Assembly (NCBI RefSeq): GCF_947501225.1
Contig: NZ_CANMUW010000009.1
Location: forward strand, 62,001 to 126,000
DNA from: an uncultured Shewanella sp.
GTDB lineage: Bacteria > Pseudomonadota > Gammaproteobacteria > Enterobacterales > Shewanellaceae
Direction: 5' to 3'
DNA: 64,000 nucleotides
Part shown: piece after piece, positions 9,437 through 19,374 of the stretch
Position numbering within the stretch: position 1 is the stretch's first letter
How the letters are laid out: each line of letters starts with the position of its first letter
Notes under the pieces: generated by a model
What the model saw: the letters and a program-made list of their open reading frames with translations, nothing else
Database searches by the model: none
Told to the model about the DNA's origin: nothing
Translations under genes and position numbers: made by a program

Positions 9437-9469
9437 CGCCGGATTTGAGCCATTTGCTCAAATCCGGCG
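9437..9469 (+). other. intercistronic hairpin between acnD and prpF
   Basis: A perfect 13-bp stem (CGCCGGATTTGAG at 9437-9449 with its complement at 9457-9469) and a 7-base loop. No T tract follows. It could reduce or stabilise distal transcripts of the operon. Confidence 0.6.
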
Positions 9470-9520
9470 CACTCTTAACCCTCAAAGTTTATCCGACAGG
9501 ATTGTAAACGGTGATACCTT

Positions 9521-10723
9521 ATGACTAGCAAAAAGGTTTATCTTCCTCAGATAAAGGTGCCGGCGACCTATATGCGCGGTGGCACCAGTAAAGGTGTGTT
9601 TTTTAATTTAACCGATCTACCGGATTCGGCGCAGACAGCAGGCAGCGCGCGTGATGCCTTGCTGCTGCGGGTTATCGGCAGCCCGGATCCCTATGGAAAA
9701 CAGACCGACGGTATGGGCGGTGCCACCTCCAGCACCAGTAAAACAGTTATCGTGGCGAAAAGCGAAATGGCAGATCACGATGTCGATTACCTGTTCGGTC
9801 AGGTGGCTATCGATAAACCCTTTGTCGACTGGAGCGGAAATTGTGGAAATCTCTCTGCCGCGGTGGGCTCTTTTGCCATCGCCAGTGGTCTGGTAGACGC
9901 CAGCCGCATTCCTGAAAATGGTATCGCTGTGGTAAGAATTTGGCAGAAGAATATTGGTAAAACCATTATTGCCCATGTGCCTATCACCAACGGTGAAGTG
10001 CAGGAGACAGGTGATTTTGAACTGGACGGGGTGACATTCCCGGCGGCGGAGGTGCAGGTGGAGTTTATGGATCCCGCCGATGGCGAAGGTGCGATGTTCC
10101 CGACAGGGAACCTGGTCGATGACCTGGTCGTTCCTACCGATGTGGTCGCCGGCGGCGTGCTTAATGCCACCATGATCAATGCCGGGATCCCGACGGTATT
10201 TATCAATGCAAAAGATTTGGGTTACACGGGTGCCGAATTACAGGAGGCTATCAATGGCGATGAGAAAGCCTTGGCTATGTTTGAAAGCATACGTGCACAC
10301 GGCGCTGTGAAGATGGGCTTGATAAAGCATATCGATGAAGCGGCGGGGCGGCAGCATACACCTAAGGTGGCGATTGTAGCCGAGCCGGTTGATTATATCT
10401 CATCGAGCGGAAAGCCGATTAGTGCAGACGAGATAGACCTGAATGTGCGCGCGCTTTCTATGGGTAAGCTTCACCATGCCATGATGGGAACCGCTGCGGT
10501 TGCGATCGGTACCGCTGCGGCGATCCCCGGTACGTTGGTTAGTTTGGCGGCGGGTGATGTCGAAAGAGAGAGTGTTCATTTTGGTCACCCTTCGGGTACA
10601 TTAAGGGTCGGTGCTCAGGCAAGCAAGCTTGATGGTGAGTGGAAAGTAAATAAGGCGGTGATGAGCCGCAGCGCCAGAGTGCTGATGGAGGGCTGGGTAA
10701 GGGTACCGGCAGATAGCCTCTGA
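9521..10723 (+). CDS. prpF: 2-methylaconitate cis-trans isomerase
   Basis: 400 residues, PrpF family (diaminopimelate-epimerase-like fold). It isomerises the product of AcnD so that ordinary aconitase can rehydrate it to 2-methylisocitrate. Recognisable stretches are YMRGGTSKGVFF near the N terminus, DGMGGATSSTSKT, WSGNCGNLSAAVGSFAI and GHPSGTLRVGA near the C terminus. It is the last gene of the operon, with acnD and prpF occurring together as expected. Confidence 0.96.
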   Translation: MTSKKVYLPQIKVPATYMRGGTSKGVFFNLTDLPDSAQTAGSARDALLLRVIGSPDPYGKQTDGMGGATSSTSKTVIVAKSEMADHDVDYLFGQVAIDKPFVDWSGNCGNLSAAVGSFAIASGLVDASRIPENGIAVVRIWQKNIGKTIIAHVPITNGEVQETGDFELDGVTFPAAEVQVEFMDPADGEGAMFPTGNLVDDLVVPTDVVAGGVLNATMINAGIPTVFINAKDLGYTGAELQEAINGDEKALAMFESIRAHGAVKMGLIKHIDEAAGRQHTPKVAIVAEPVDYISSSGKPISADEIDLNVRALSMGKLHHAMMGTAAVAIGTAAAIPGTLVSLAAGDVERESVHFGHPSGTLRVGAQASKLDGEWKVNKAVMSRSARVLMEGWVRVPADSL

Positions 10724-11062
10724 CCGTTTTGTGGAGAGATTAAACGACAGGCCTGTTCGTTAGCTAAGGCCTGTTACCTCTTTACTCCGTTTTTATCGAA
10801 AAGTGTAACGCCTCTTTGTCCTCTGTTGGCTCTTTTTATCTCCTGCGCCGCTCGTGATATCTCTTTTTGTACTCAATTCCAATCTTTGAACGTCCCCTCA
10901 AAGATTGTCTTTGTATCAAATTCAACAATCCCTTTTAGGTAGAATTAACGGTTTGCACTGAAAGCTCACACTGTAGGGCTTACCAAGCCGGCAAGGCGTG
11001 GGCCTGGCTGGATGTTGCCGAGCGTTTAAATGTTCGAATGAGATTGGAAGAGAGATTAAAGC
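10724..11062. other. intergenic region after the prp operon
   Basis: No gene seen. It holds a strong hairpin at 10880-10907 (arms CAATCTTTGA and TCAAAGATTG, 8-base loop) followed by a short T-rich run, a possible end of the prp transcript. The promoter of the following oxidoreductase must lie in the last ~100 bases. Confidence 0.5.
10880..10907 (+). terminator. candidate terminator of the prp operon
   Basis: Perfect 10-bp stem with an 8-base loop, followed by TCTTTGTATC. The T tract is short and the hairpin lies 157 bp beyond the prpF stop, so termination is only probable. Confidence 0.4.
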
Positions 11063-12154
11063 TTGAAGAGTTTATTTGATGAAAATTATATCGGAACGAT
11101 GAAATTAAAGAATCGTTTTGTCAGAAGTGCCACATGGGAAAATATGACAACAGAAGATGGTCATATGACAGAGAAGTTATTTGGCATCTATGATGAACTT
11201 TCCAAAGGTGAAGTAGGTTTAATCGTAACCGGCTACGCAAATATCGTGGAAGAGGAGCAGCCAAATCCCGGCATGATGGGGATATATGATGACTCCTTTA
11301 TAATTGAATATCAGAAGCTTACATCCCAGGTTCATGTCAATGGTAGTAAGATTGTGATGCAGCTTGCCTATGGCGGGACTAAAACGACCCACAATGTCGG
11401 CCAGAGGGTGATCTACGCCCCGAGTGAGGTTTGTGAAAGAGGGACTAAAACACTCGGCAAAGCGATGACAAAGGATGAGATAGATTACATTGTCCGTGCA
11501 TTTGCCCAAGCGGGCAGACGAGCCAAGGAAGCGGGGTTTGACGGGGTAGAGCTACACGGAGCGCACACCTATCTAATCAATCAGTTTTTGAGCCCATATT
11601 ATAATCGGCGAGATGATGAATATGGTGGCTGTCTGAATAACAGAATGAAATTCTTATTGGATATCTATTGTGAGACGCGTGCAGCCGTAGGCGATGATTA
11701 CCCTATATTAGTTAAATTAACGGCGTCTGAGTTTTTTGAGGGGGGATTAACATTTGCTGAAACCCGAGAGATCTGTAAAAAGCTGGAGCAAGTTGGTGTC
11801 GATGCGATTGAGATCTCAGGTAACATCCATGGAAAGGCTAATACTTTGGTGGGGGAGACATTAGACGGCCATAAAATTCATGAAGAGGGCTACTTTTACG
11901 AGTACGGAAAAGTTATCAGCGATGAGGTCGACCTGCCAATTATTACCGTCGGAGGACTTTCTGATATTAACACCATCGAAGAGATAGCTGATAAAACAAA
12001 GATACAATGTTTCGCACTGGCAAGACCTTTACTTGCAGAGCCTCACTTAATTAAGCGCTGGAAAACGGGGGACAGGGCTCCGGTCAAATGTGAACATTGC
12101 TCCAAATGCAGAACCCGCAGAGGGAATTTCTGTGTGGTTCATAATAAGCGATAA
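11063..12154 (+). CDS. NADH:flavin oxidoreductase, Old Yellow Enzyme family
   Basis: 363 residues with a TTG start preceded by AGAGAGATT. The FMN-binding TIM barrel is indicated by LKNRFVRSATWE near the start, the active-site signature HGAHTYLINQFLSPYYNRR and DEYGG, and a GGLSD phosphate-binding stretch near residue 300. The C terminus has CEHCSKCRTRRGNFC, a cysteine-rich tail. OYE-family members reduce activated alkenes, and some are part of larger iron-sulphur enzymes. This protein is short and lacks a fused NAD(P) domain. The natural substrate is unknown, and the neighbours give no pathway. Confidence 0.85.
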   Translation: MKSLFDENYIGTMKLKNRFVRSATWENMTTEDGHMTEKLFGIYDELSKGEVGLIVTGYANIVEEEQPNPGMMGIYDDSFIIEYQKLTSQVHVNGSKIVMQLAYGGTKTTHNVGQRVIYAPSEVCERGTKTLGKAMTKDEIDYIVRAFAQAGRRAKEAGFDGVELHGAHTYLINQFLSPYYNRRDDEYGGCLNNRMKFLLDIYCETRAAVGDDYPILVKLTASEFFEGGLTFAETREICKKLEQVGVDAIEISGNIHGKANTLVGETLDGHKIHEEGYFYEYGKVISDEVDLPIITVGGLSDINTIEEIADKTKIQCFALARPLLAEPHLIKRWKTGDRAPVKCEHCSKCRTRRGNFCVVHNKR

Positions 12155-12443
12155 TTATTCCGCGCATAGCAGGTTACTTCAGCGAGAGTCCTGCTATGTA
12201 CTCTATGCCGCTCCTTAATATCTTCCATCAATTAAGCTGCCGATATCATCGCTCTTTGATAGAAATAAAAAAAAGGCTCGGGGAGAGTAGAGTTAAACAG
12301 ACAAATGTTCATATTTTGAGTGGGTGAATCTCAGGTTTTATTGTTATCATTACCATATCTATCAGACTCAGGAATTCGATGGTCTGGTTTTCTCCGGTAA
12401 ATACCGATTTTTAAAGATACTACCTGCGATATTTGGACACCCC

Positions 12444-12941
12444 ATGATTGAACAGCAACAGAATAACCCACTTCACGGTTTAAACTTAGAGACTATGCTC
12501 ACCGAGCTGGTTAAGTTTTATGACTATAAGGTGCTTTATGCAGCCCTAAAATTGGAGTGTTTTAACCTTAATCCAAATATGCATGGCTGTATAAAATTCC
12601 TTAAGAAAACAGAGTGGGCGAGGGAACGTGTAGAGGGGTTTTACCTTTACCGGTTTAAGCGCATGCCTAAAGGAAGTGAGGCGCAGATGAGACTCAAGCC
12701 CCGCGAACGCGGTTTCGCAGATGGTATTGTACCGCGTAAACCTCAAAAGCTTACGGTAGAGTTGGTTGAAGAGATGCGCGCAAAGGCGGAGGCGAACTAT
12801 AAGGCGATGAAAAAGAGCGGTCAGCGTCCCCGTTATGGCAATGATAAACCAAGACAGCAAGACTCGTATGCTCAAAACCGTCGAGGTAGCGCTAAACGAC
12901 CAGCAGCATCGCAAGATCCCAAAAACCCTTGGGGGAAATAG
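12444..12941 (+). CDS. VF530 (DUF2132) family DNA-binding protein with basic tail
   Basis: 165 residues from the ATG at 12444 (MIEQQQNNPLHGLNLETML). An in-frame extension upstream to 12324 has no family similarity. Residues ~8-75 match the VF530 fold: NPLHGLNLETMLTELVKFY, then NMHGCIKFLKKTEWARERVE and FYLYRFKR. The C-terminal half is strongly basic and low in complexity (RPRYGNDKPRQQDSYAQNRR), as expected for nucleic-acid contact. Function beyond DNA binding is not established. Confidence 0.8.
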   Translation: MIEQQQNNPLHGLNLETMLTELVKFYDYKVLYAALKLECFNLNPNMHGCIKFLKKTEWARERVEGFYLYRFKRMPKGSEAQMRLKPRERGFADGIVPRKPQKLTVELVEEMRAKAEANYKAMKKSGQRPRYGNDKPRQQDSYAQNRRGSAKRPAASQDPKNPWGK

Positions 12942-13083
12942 ATAAGAAGTAGCTACATAGTGTCTGGTTCACCGGGCACTATGTTGTTCGTAAATCAGGC
13001 TTCCTATCCATCAACGGAGCGGGGGAGAAGTCAGACGTTAATGGTTAATGGCAATCAATCTTCGCCCCCTATGACCTGATAAT

Positions 13084-13698
13084 TTACACTTTTTCCCGCT
13101 TGGCGAGTACACGCTCAACCGTGTCGACAATAGCCTGGGTTTGGCTATCTATCTCTATATTCAGCATGGCTCCAACTTCAGCCTGACCCAGGTTAGTCAG
13201 TTTTAATGTTTCCGGGATCAGGTGCAACATGAAACTGCTGTCTGTAACCTCACCAACGGTCAAGCTGCAACCATTTACGCCGACGAACCCCTTATAAAGA
13301 ATGTAATTCATCCACTTGGGGTCAACCTCCAGTTTAATATCGTAGTGGCTATCGGTATTACTCACTTCGAGTATACGAGCCTGTGTGTGAACATGCCCCG
13401 ACAGAATATGTCCGCCAATTTCACTTCCGAAGGTCAAAGATCGTTCTATGTTTACCATTGAACCAAGAGTTAAATTTGAGAGGTTGGTCACAGTCAATGT
13501 CTCTTCCATTACATCGAAAAACACCCTATCATCTTCAATTCGTGTAACCGTTAAACAGACACCGTTGTTAGCAACGCTAGCGCCTGTTATGAGCCCCTCA
13601 CGTAACTCGGGTTCCATCGCGATCTCAAGCGTATTTAAGCCATCTTTCTTATTTATCGCAACCACTTCGCACGTGGCTTGAACTATACCTGTAAACAT
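13084..13698 (-). CDS. ribE: riboflavin synthase alpha chain
   Basis: 204 residues starting at the canonical MFTGIVQ (codon at 13698, rather than the longer frame from 13716). It converts two 6,7-dimethyl-8-ribityllumazine molecules to riboflavin. The internal duplication of lumazine-binding domains is visible: NNGVCLTV in the first half and VNGCSLTVGEV in the second. It is divergently transcribed from the MATE pump with only 32 bp between start codons, so both promoters must overlap the opposite gene or each other. Confidence 0.95.
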   Translation of the reverse strand: MFTGIVQATCEVVAINKKDGLNTLEIAMEPELREGLITGASVANNGVCLTVTRIEDDRVFFDVMEETLTVTNLSNLTLGSMVNIERSLTFGSEIGGHILSGHVHTQARILEVSNTDSHYDIKLEVDPKWMNYILYKGFVGVNGCSLTVGEVTDSSFMLHLIPETLKLTNLGQAEVGAMLNIEIDSQTQAIVDTVERVLAKREKV

Positions 13699-13730
13699 TT
13701 TTTCTCTCATTAGCATTAAAGGCAGTTTTC

Positions 13731-15107
13731 ATGAATCAATTCGGCTTTCAAGCCAAACGTTTAGTGCAACTTGCACTACCTGTTCTTATCGCCCAGGTTA
13801 CACAAACCATGATGGGCTTTATCGATACTGTAATGGCTGGTCGCGTCAGCGCGGTAGATATGGCCGCCGTGGCCGTCGGAACCAGTCTGTGGCTTCCTGC
13901 ACTACTATTTGTCCAGGGCCTTTTGATGGCATTTACTCCGGTGTTTGCCCATCACCATGGCGCAGATAACCAAAAAGCAATCCAACCACTTGCACATCAA
14001 GCTGGATATATTGCCATAATCGGCAGCATAGGTGTGATCGTGTTTCTCACTTTTGCGCAAAATATCTTTACCATGATGGAATTAGAACCAGAACTTGCCA
14101 GGTTGAGTATCGGATACCTTCATGGGTTTGCCTGGGGCGTGCCTGCCTTCGTGCTTTATCAGGTGTTAAGAGGGTGTAGTGAGGGGATCTCCTATACCTT
14201 GCCTACTATGGTTATAGGCTTTGTTGGTTTGGCGGTGAACATTCCTGCTAACTATATTTTTATCTACGGTCACTTTGGTATGCCTGCACTGGGTGGGGCC
14301 GGTTGTGGAGTCGCCACGGCACTCGTTTTCTGGGCTATGTTTATAGCCATGATTATCTATATGCAATGTCATAAGAAGTTTGCTGAACTGGCACCGTTTA
14401 AATCTTTTCATAGGCCCGACTGGAAAACCATGTGGGATATGACTAAGCACGGCTTTCCCATTGCTATGGCACTATTTTTCGAGGTGAGCCTGTTTGCCGT
14501 CATAGCACTCTTGCTGGCACCGCTTGGCGCTAATGTTGTTGCGGGACACCAAATTGCACTTAACTTTTCATCTATTGTATTTATGTTGCCACTGTCTATA
14601 GGTATCGCCGTGTCTATTCGCGTCGGATATTATCTGGGGCAAGATAAAGCGCATATCTCGGCATTAATAACTAAAGTAGGGCTGAGCCTCTCATTCACAC
14701 TGGCAATCATCACGGCGATCATCACAGTGCTATTCAGAACTGAGATTGCGTATCTGTATAATGATAACCCGCAAGTGGTCGCATTAGCCGGTAGCCTCAT
14801 GTTCTTAGCCGCACTTTATCAGCTGTCAGACTCGGTACAGGTCGTGGCAGCCGGTGCTCTTCGCGGGTATAAAGATACACGAAGTGCACTCTATATCACC
14901 TTAGTATCGTATTGGGCGATCGGTATGGTGCTGGGTTACATACTCGCAAGAACCGATCTGATAGTTCCTGCTATGGGCGCTCACGGTTTCTGGATCGGAC
15001 TGATCGCCGGCTTAACCAGTGCAGCAGTACTTTTTGCAATCAGGTTGAGGTATATTCAAAAATCCGGAAAGTTCAAGGAGCTAATCACTGCCAGTGGCGC
15101 AGATTAG
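13731..15107 (+). CDS. norM: MATE-family multidrug efflux pump (NorM-like)
   Basis: 458 residues, the usual MATE size, with twelve hydrophobic segments. The start MNQFGFQAKRLVQLALPVLIAQ and the early MMGFIDTVMAGR motif are typical of NorM Na+/H+-coupled exporters, and two internally related halves are visible. Inner-membrane protein. The ribE-norM divergent pair is seen in many gammaproteobacteria. Substrate range cannot be told from sequence. Confidence 0.92.
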   Translation: MNQFGFQAKRLVQLALPVLIAQVTQTMMGFIDTVMAGRVSAVDMAAVAVGTSLWLPALLFVQGLLMAFTPVFAHHHGADNQKAIQPLAHQAGYIAIIGSIGVIVFLTFAQNIFTMMELEPELARLSIGYLHGFAWGVPAFVLYQVLRGCSEGISYTLPTMVIGFVGLAVNIPANYIFIYGHFGMPALGGAGCGVATALVFWAMFIAMIIYMQCHKKFAELAPFKSFHRPDWKTMWDMTKHGFPIAMALFFEVSLFAVIALLLAPLGANVVAGHQIALNFSSIVFMLPLSIGIAVSIRVGYYLGQDKAHISALITKVGLSLSFTLAIITAIITVLFRTEIAYLYNDNPQVVALAGSLMFLAALYQLSDSVQVVAAGALRGYKDTRSALYITLVSYWAIGMVLGYILARTDLIVPAMGAHGFWIGLIAGLTSAAVLFAIRLRYIQKSGKFKELITASGAD

Positions 15108-15221
15108 GGCTTTAAATGAACAATTTGGCTGGGGGGCCATAGGGCCCTTCATCATATATGTCGTATAAAAGAGCAAGTTGCACAGCAAATCTACACTTAA
15201 TCATAAAAAACGTTTTTTTAC

Positions 15222-15249
15222 TTGCAACCTTAACTGTATCCCGTATTAT
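15222..15249 (+). promoter_or_regulatory. sigma-70 promoter of the tRNA array
   Basis: TTGCAA (15222-15227) and TATTAT (15244-15249) separated by 16 bp, followed by a GC-rich discriminator AGCGCTCG. This is the expected form for a stringently controlled stable-RNA promoter ahead of the first tRNA at 15294. Confidence 0.6.
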
Positions 15250-15293
15250 AGCGCTCGTTCCAAGGCAACAGCCAAACGAACAAAGTAAACAGT

Positions 15294-15370
<77 letters not shown>

Positions 15371-15372
15371 AT

Positions 15373-15449
15373 ACAACCGTAGCTCAGTTGGTTAGAGCAC
15401 TACCTTGACATGGTAGGGGTCGGTGGTTCGAATCCACTCGGTTGTACCA
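15373..15449 (+). tRNA. tRNA-Val (GAC), copy 1
   Basis: 77 nt with encoded CCA, acceptor ACAACCG/CGGTTGT, anticodon loop TTGACAT. It begins two bases after the preceding tRNA-fMet. Confidence 0.95.
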
Positions 15450-15487
15450 CTTCTTTTATTGCAGAAGTAAAACAGTAGTTAACATGT

Positions 15488-15590
15488 CGCGGGATGGAGC
15501 AGTGTAAAAGCTACTCGGACTCAGCTCTTTATAAAACAAGGCGAAGGTCGTTGCCAAGTTTTATAAAAAGTAATTCGGCTCCCGCAACCA
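15488..15590 (+). pseudogene. tRNA-fMet-like relic with complementary insertions, copy 1
   Basis: 103 bases. The acceptor ends (CGCGGGATGGAGCAGT and GGCTCCCGCAACCA) and an internal GAAGGTCGTTG match the neighbouring initiator tRNA. The anticodon stem-loop and T arm are replaced by two insertions that are complementary to each other (about 15527-15542 and 15553-15570), which would fold into one long hairpin. The CAT anticodon is lost, so it cannot act as an initiator. A second, slightly diverged copy at 16028 shares the same insertions. Confidence 0.75.
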
Positions 15591-15628
15591 ATTCTTTTAT
15601 TGAAGAATTCAAATATCAATTATAATGT

Positions 15629-15705
<77 letters not shown>

Positions 15706-15707
15706 AT

Positions 15708-15784
15708 ACAACCGTAGCTCAGTTGGTTAGAGCACTACCTTGACATGGTAGGGGTCGGTGGTTCGAATCCACTCGGTTGTACCA
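15708..15784 (+). tRNA. tRNA-Val (GAC), copy 2
   Basis: 77 nt, identical to copy 1 and with the same two-base gap to the preceding tRNA. This shows tandem duplication of an fMet-Val unit. Confidence 0.95.
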
Positions 15785-15822
15785 CTTCTTTTATTGAAGA
15801 ACCAAAACATCAATTATAATGT

Positions 15823-15899
<77 letters not shown>

Positions 15900-15901
15900 A
15901 T

Positions 15902-15978
15902 ACAACCGTAGCTCAGTTGGTTAGAGCACCACCTTGACATGGTGGGGGTCGGTGGTTCGAATCCACTCGGTTGTACCA
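15902..15978 (+). tRNA. tRNA-Val (GAC), copy 3
   Basis: 77 nt. It differs from copies 1 and 2 by a compensatory pair change in the anticodon stem (T-A to C-G), so folding is kept. This indicates that the gene is under selection. Confidence 0.95.
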
Positions 15979-16027
15979 CTTCTCTTATAACAGAATCAAA
16001 ACAGTTATTTCACAAGCGTTATACGGA

Positions 16028-16130
16028 CGCGTGATGGAGCAGTGTAAAAGCTACTCGGACTCAACTCTTTATAAACAAGACGAAGGTCGTTGCCAAGTTT
16101 TTGTAAAAAGTAATCCGGCTCCCGCAACCA
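16028..16130 (+). pseudogene. tRNA-fMet-like relic with complementary insertions, copy 2
   Basis: 103 bases, the same layout as the relic at 15488. The acceptor has a mismatch (CGCGTGA) and the inserted arms pair less well than in copy 1. It is flanked, like the next two tRNA genes, by an upstream spacer containing AAAGCGTTATACGGACG or a close variant. Confidence 0.7.
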
Positions 16131-16179
16131 ATTCTTTAATAACGGAATAAAAATAGTTATTGCTAAAGCGTTATACGGA

Positions 16180-16256
<77 letters not shown>

Positions 16257-16305
16257 ATTCTTTAATAACGGAATAAAAATGGTTATTGCTAAAGCGTTAT
16301 ACGGA

Positions 16306-16382
<77 letters not shown>

Positions 16383-16404
16383 CTTCTCATAAGAGAAAGT
16401 CATG

Positions 16405-16425
16405 CCAGCGAAAGCTGGTTTTTTT
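16405..16425 (+). terminator. terminator of the tRNA array
   Basis: CCAGC stem, GAAA tetraloop, GCTGG, then seven Ts. A textbook intrinsic terminator 22 bp after the last tRNA. Confidence 0.9.
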
Positions 16426-16447
16426 GTGCCTCGAATCCAGCAAGCCG

Positions 16448-16648
16448 CTAATAGATCTGTTCATCCCCAGAGTCGACAAATAACTCAATCTTATGTCGTT
16501 GTTCGTCGATATGGATCCTGAGGTGGATCGGATTACAACATATCCGGCAGTCATCGTAGTAATCTTGATCACCGCTGGTACCGTCTACATCAATATGTTG
16601 ATGGTGTCCACAATGAGGACAACTAATAGTTTGAGTGGCATACCTCAT
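16448..16648 (-). CDS. CPXCG-motif cysteine-rich small protein
   Basis: 66 residues from the ATG at 16648, which follows an AAGGAGT ribosome-binding site. The open frame continues upstream to 16801 without support. MRYATQTISCPHCGHHQHID followed by DYYDDCRICCNPIHLRIHID matches the CPXCG-motif cysteine-rich family, a small putative zinc-binding protein of unknown role. Its 3' end faces the tRNA array terminator. Confidence 0.85.
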   Translation of the reverse strand: MRYATQTISCPHCGHHQHIDVDGTSGDQDYYDDCRICCNPIHLRIHIDEQRHKIELFVDSGDEQIY

Positions 16649-16854
16649 CTCATACTCCTTAACAATAATGATTGGCTTACAAGAGTAATAAGCATCAGCC
16701 CGTGTGCTCTCTAATACAGTATAGTCTACCCGGATTTTAGTTGACCGTGAGAGAGGGGCTGTCGCTGATGATAGGCAATGACAAGTTAGCGTTAAGCGCA
16801 ATTTAAGCTGAACATATGAGCATGAGATGAGTATTCATTAAAACTGGGGGAAAC

Positions 16855-17154
16855 TCACCAGGCTGTAGTGGCTTGATTACTAACTGCCAGAACATTTAGT
16901 GTCCCCCTATTGTGATGAACCGGCGCCTCATTAGCCAATAACTGATCTAGTTGTGCCTGTAGATTTGCATCTATCTCAATTATCAGGGTGTTGAGTGACA
17001 ATAGATCCATTGGTTGACTGTCTATAAGGTTTGCCTCCACCAAAGCATAATTGGAATGAGTCGCTCTAGGAGTCTCGATGGAATGTGTGAGTGATATCTC
17101 CTGTGCCGGGGAGGGAGTGAGTATTGCGCCGGTTAATATCAATAGATCTATCAT
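16855..17154 (-). CDS. hypothetical protein
   Basis: 99 residues with a good ribosome-binding site (GAGAGCGGAG) before the ATG. It begins with a hydrophobic stretch MIDLLILTGAILTPSPAQ, which could be a weak signal peptide, though it lacks the usual basic residues. The rest is soluble with a repeated-leucine stretch. I recognise no family, and no operon partner is clear. Confidence 0.5.
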   Translation of the reverse strand: MIDLLILTGAILTPSPAQEISLTHSIETPRATHSNYALVEANLIDSQPMDLLSLNTLIIEIDANLQAQLDQLLANEAPVHHNRGTLNVLAVSNQATTAW

Positions 17155-17442
17155 GTTATTTCTCCGCTCTCTTATGATGTATTCAGAGTAAGTTCGTCAA
17201 GTGAACAGATGATGACAAAATGATTTTGATAAGGTGACAATATGAATGCGCCTATTTCTGTTTTTCAGAGGGAGAATCACGTCATGGTGCTTGCGCTGCT
17301 ATAGTTAGATCTCGTAGAATTAACCGCTTGTGCCTAAGGTGATTAAGACTCTTGTAATGGCTTATCCCATTGGTGCTTTTCTTTTTATTATTTAATTAGC
17401 AAGTGGCCCTACGTGGGGGTCACCACTGGATAAGGAAATTTC

Positions 17443-19371
17443 ATGCCTGTTATTACACTTCCTGATGGAAGCAAACGTGAGTTTGCCAACCCTGTTTCTA
17501 CTCTTGATGTTGCTGCCGATATCGGCCCTGGTCTAGCCAAAGCATGTATTGCCGGACGGGTAAACGGTGAGCTGAAAGATGCCTGCGATATCATAGATAC
17601 CGACTCAGAGCTCTCTATCATCACAGCTAAAGATGAAGAGGGTGTAGAGATCCTCCGTCACTCATGTGCTCATCTACTTGGTCATGCATTCAAACAGCTA
17701 TGGCCTGAAGCTAAGATGGCTATCGGTCCGGTTATCGACAATGGTTTCTACTATGATGTCGATCTCGATCACAAGCTCACTCAGGAAGATATCGATGCGC
17801 TTCAAAAGCGTATGATGCAACTTGCTAAGACTAACTACAAAGTAGAAAAGCGTGTAGGTAGCTGGCAAGTAGCCCGTGATACTTTTGAGGCTCGCGGCGA
17901 AACATACAAGATGGAAATCTTGGATGAAAACATCAGTAAAGATGACGAGCCAGCGCTATATCATCATGAAGAGTATGTTGATATGTGCCGTGGTCCTCAT
18001 GTTCCGAACATGAAGTTCTGCCAAAACTTTAAGCTGATGAGTGTGGCTGGAGCATACTGGCGTGGTAACTCTGACAACAAGATGCTACAACGTATTTACG
18101 GAACAGCCTGGGCTGACAAGAAAGCCCTTAAAGTCCACCTTAACCGTCTGGAAGAAGCGGCTAAACGTGACCATCGTAAGATAGGCAAACAGCTTGATCT
18201 TTACCATATGCAGGAAGAAGCGCCTGGCATGGTGTTCTGGCATAACGATGGTTGGAGTCTGTTCCTTGAGCTTGAGAAGTTTATTCGCCAGAAGCTGGGT
18301 CAGTACACCTATCAGGAAGTTAAAGGTCCTCTGATGATGGATCGGGTACTTTGGGAGCGCTCGGGACACTGGGACAAGTACTCTGAGGCTATGTTCACCA
18401 CGAATTCAGAAAATCGTGAATATGCCGTCAAGCCCATGAACTGTCCGGGTCATGTACAGATCTTTAATCAGGGTCTGAAGTCATACCGTGATCTGCCGTT
18501 GCGTATGGCTGAGTTTGGTTGTTGTCACCGTAATGAGCCTTCAGGTTCACTACACGGCCTGATGCGCGTTCGTGGTTTTACCCAGGATGATGCACACGTA
18601 TTCTGTACAGAAGAGCAGGTTCAACAGGAAGTTAGTGCATGTATCAAGATGGTATATGACACTTATGAAACCTTTGGCTTTAAAGATATCGTCGTTAAAT
18701 TGTCTACTCGCCCTGAAAAGCGTATCGGTGATGATGATATGTGGGACAGAGCCGAAGAGGCTCTCAAGCTCGCGTTGAAAGCCAATGATATCGAATTTGA
18801 GATCTTACCTGGTGAAGGTGCGTTCTACGGTCCTAAAATTGAGTTCACCTTGCATGACTGCCTCGATCGTGCATGGCAGTGTGGCACGGTTCAGTTAGAT
18901 TACGCATTGCCTGGACGTCTTGGTGCCACTTATGTCGCCGAAGATAACAGTCGCCAGACACCTGTGATGATTCACCGTGCTATCTTAGGTTCACTTGAGC
19001 GCTTCTTAGGTATTCTGATCGAAGAGTATGCCGGTAAATTCCCTACCTGGTTAGCACCGATGCAAGTTGTTGTAATGAATATTACCGACAAGCAGTCTGA
19101 TTATGTCGACGATGTGGTCAATTTCTTCAAAGAAAACGGAATTCGTGCTTCTAAAGACTTGAGGAATGAGAAGATAGGCTTTAAAATACGCGAGCACACC
19201 TTAAGGCGTGTTCCTTATTTATTGGTCGTTGGTGATCAAGAAATGGATAATAAGGAAGTTGCGGTGCGAACCAGAGATGGTGTTGACTTAGGCAAGATGC
19301 GAATCGAAGATTTCGCCGCTAAGCTCAAAGAACAAATTTCGCTCCGTAGTCTCAATTTGTTGGAGGATTAG
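17443..19371 (+). CDS. thrS: threonyl-tRNA synthetase
   Basis: 642 residues, full family length. N-terminal TGS domain (residues 1-61), editing domain with [11 protein letters not shown], class II catalytic core with the zinc-binding MNCPGH cysteine and [17 protein letters not shown] (motif 2), and a C-terminal anticodon-binding domain. First gene of the thrS-infC-rpmI-rplT translation cluster. The 288-bp leader upstream could hold a translational operator as in E. coli, but I did not resolve one. Confidence 0.98.
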   Translation: MPVITLPDGSKREFANPVSTLDVAADIGPGLAKACIAGRVNGELKDACDIIDTDSELSIITAKDEEGVEILRHSCAHLLGHAFKQLWPEAKMAIGPVIDNGFYYDVDLDHKLTQEDIDALQKRMMQLAKTNYKVEKRVGSWQVARDTFEARGETYKMEILDENISKDDEPALYHHEEYVDMCRGPHVPNMKFCQNFKLMSVAGAYWRGNSDNKMLQRIYGTAWADKKALKVHLNRLEEAAKRDHRKIGKQLDLYHMQEEAPGMVFWHNDGWSLFLELEKFIRQKLGQYTYQEVKGPLMMDRVLWERSGHWDKYSEAMFTTNSENREYAVKPMNCPGHVQIFNQGLKSYRDLPLRMAEFGCCHRNEPSGSLHGLMRVRGFTQDDAHVFCTEEQVQQEVSACIKMVYDTYETFGFKDIVVKLSTRPEKRIGDDDMWDRAEEALKLALKANDIEFEILPGEGAFYGPKIEFTLHDCLDRAWQCGTVQLDYALPGRLGATYVAEDNSRQTPVMIHRAILGSLERFLGILIEEYAGKFPTWLAPMQVVVMNITDKQSDYVDDVVNFFKENGIRASKDLRNEKIGFKIREHTLRRVPYLLVVGDQEMDNKEVAVRTRDGVDLGKMRIEDFAAKLKEQISLRSLNLLED

Positions 19372-19374
19372 GTC

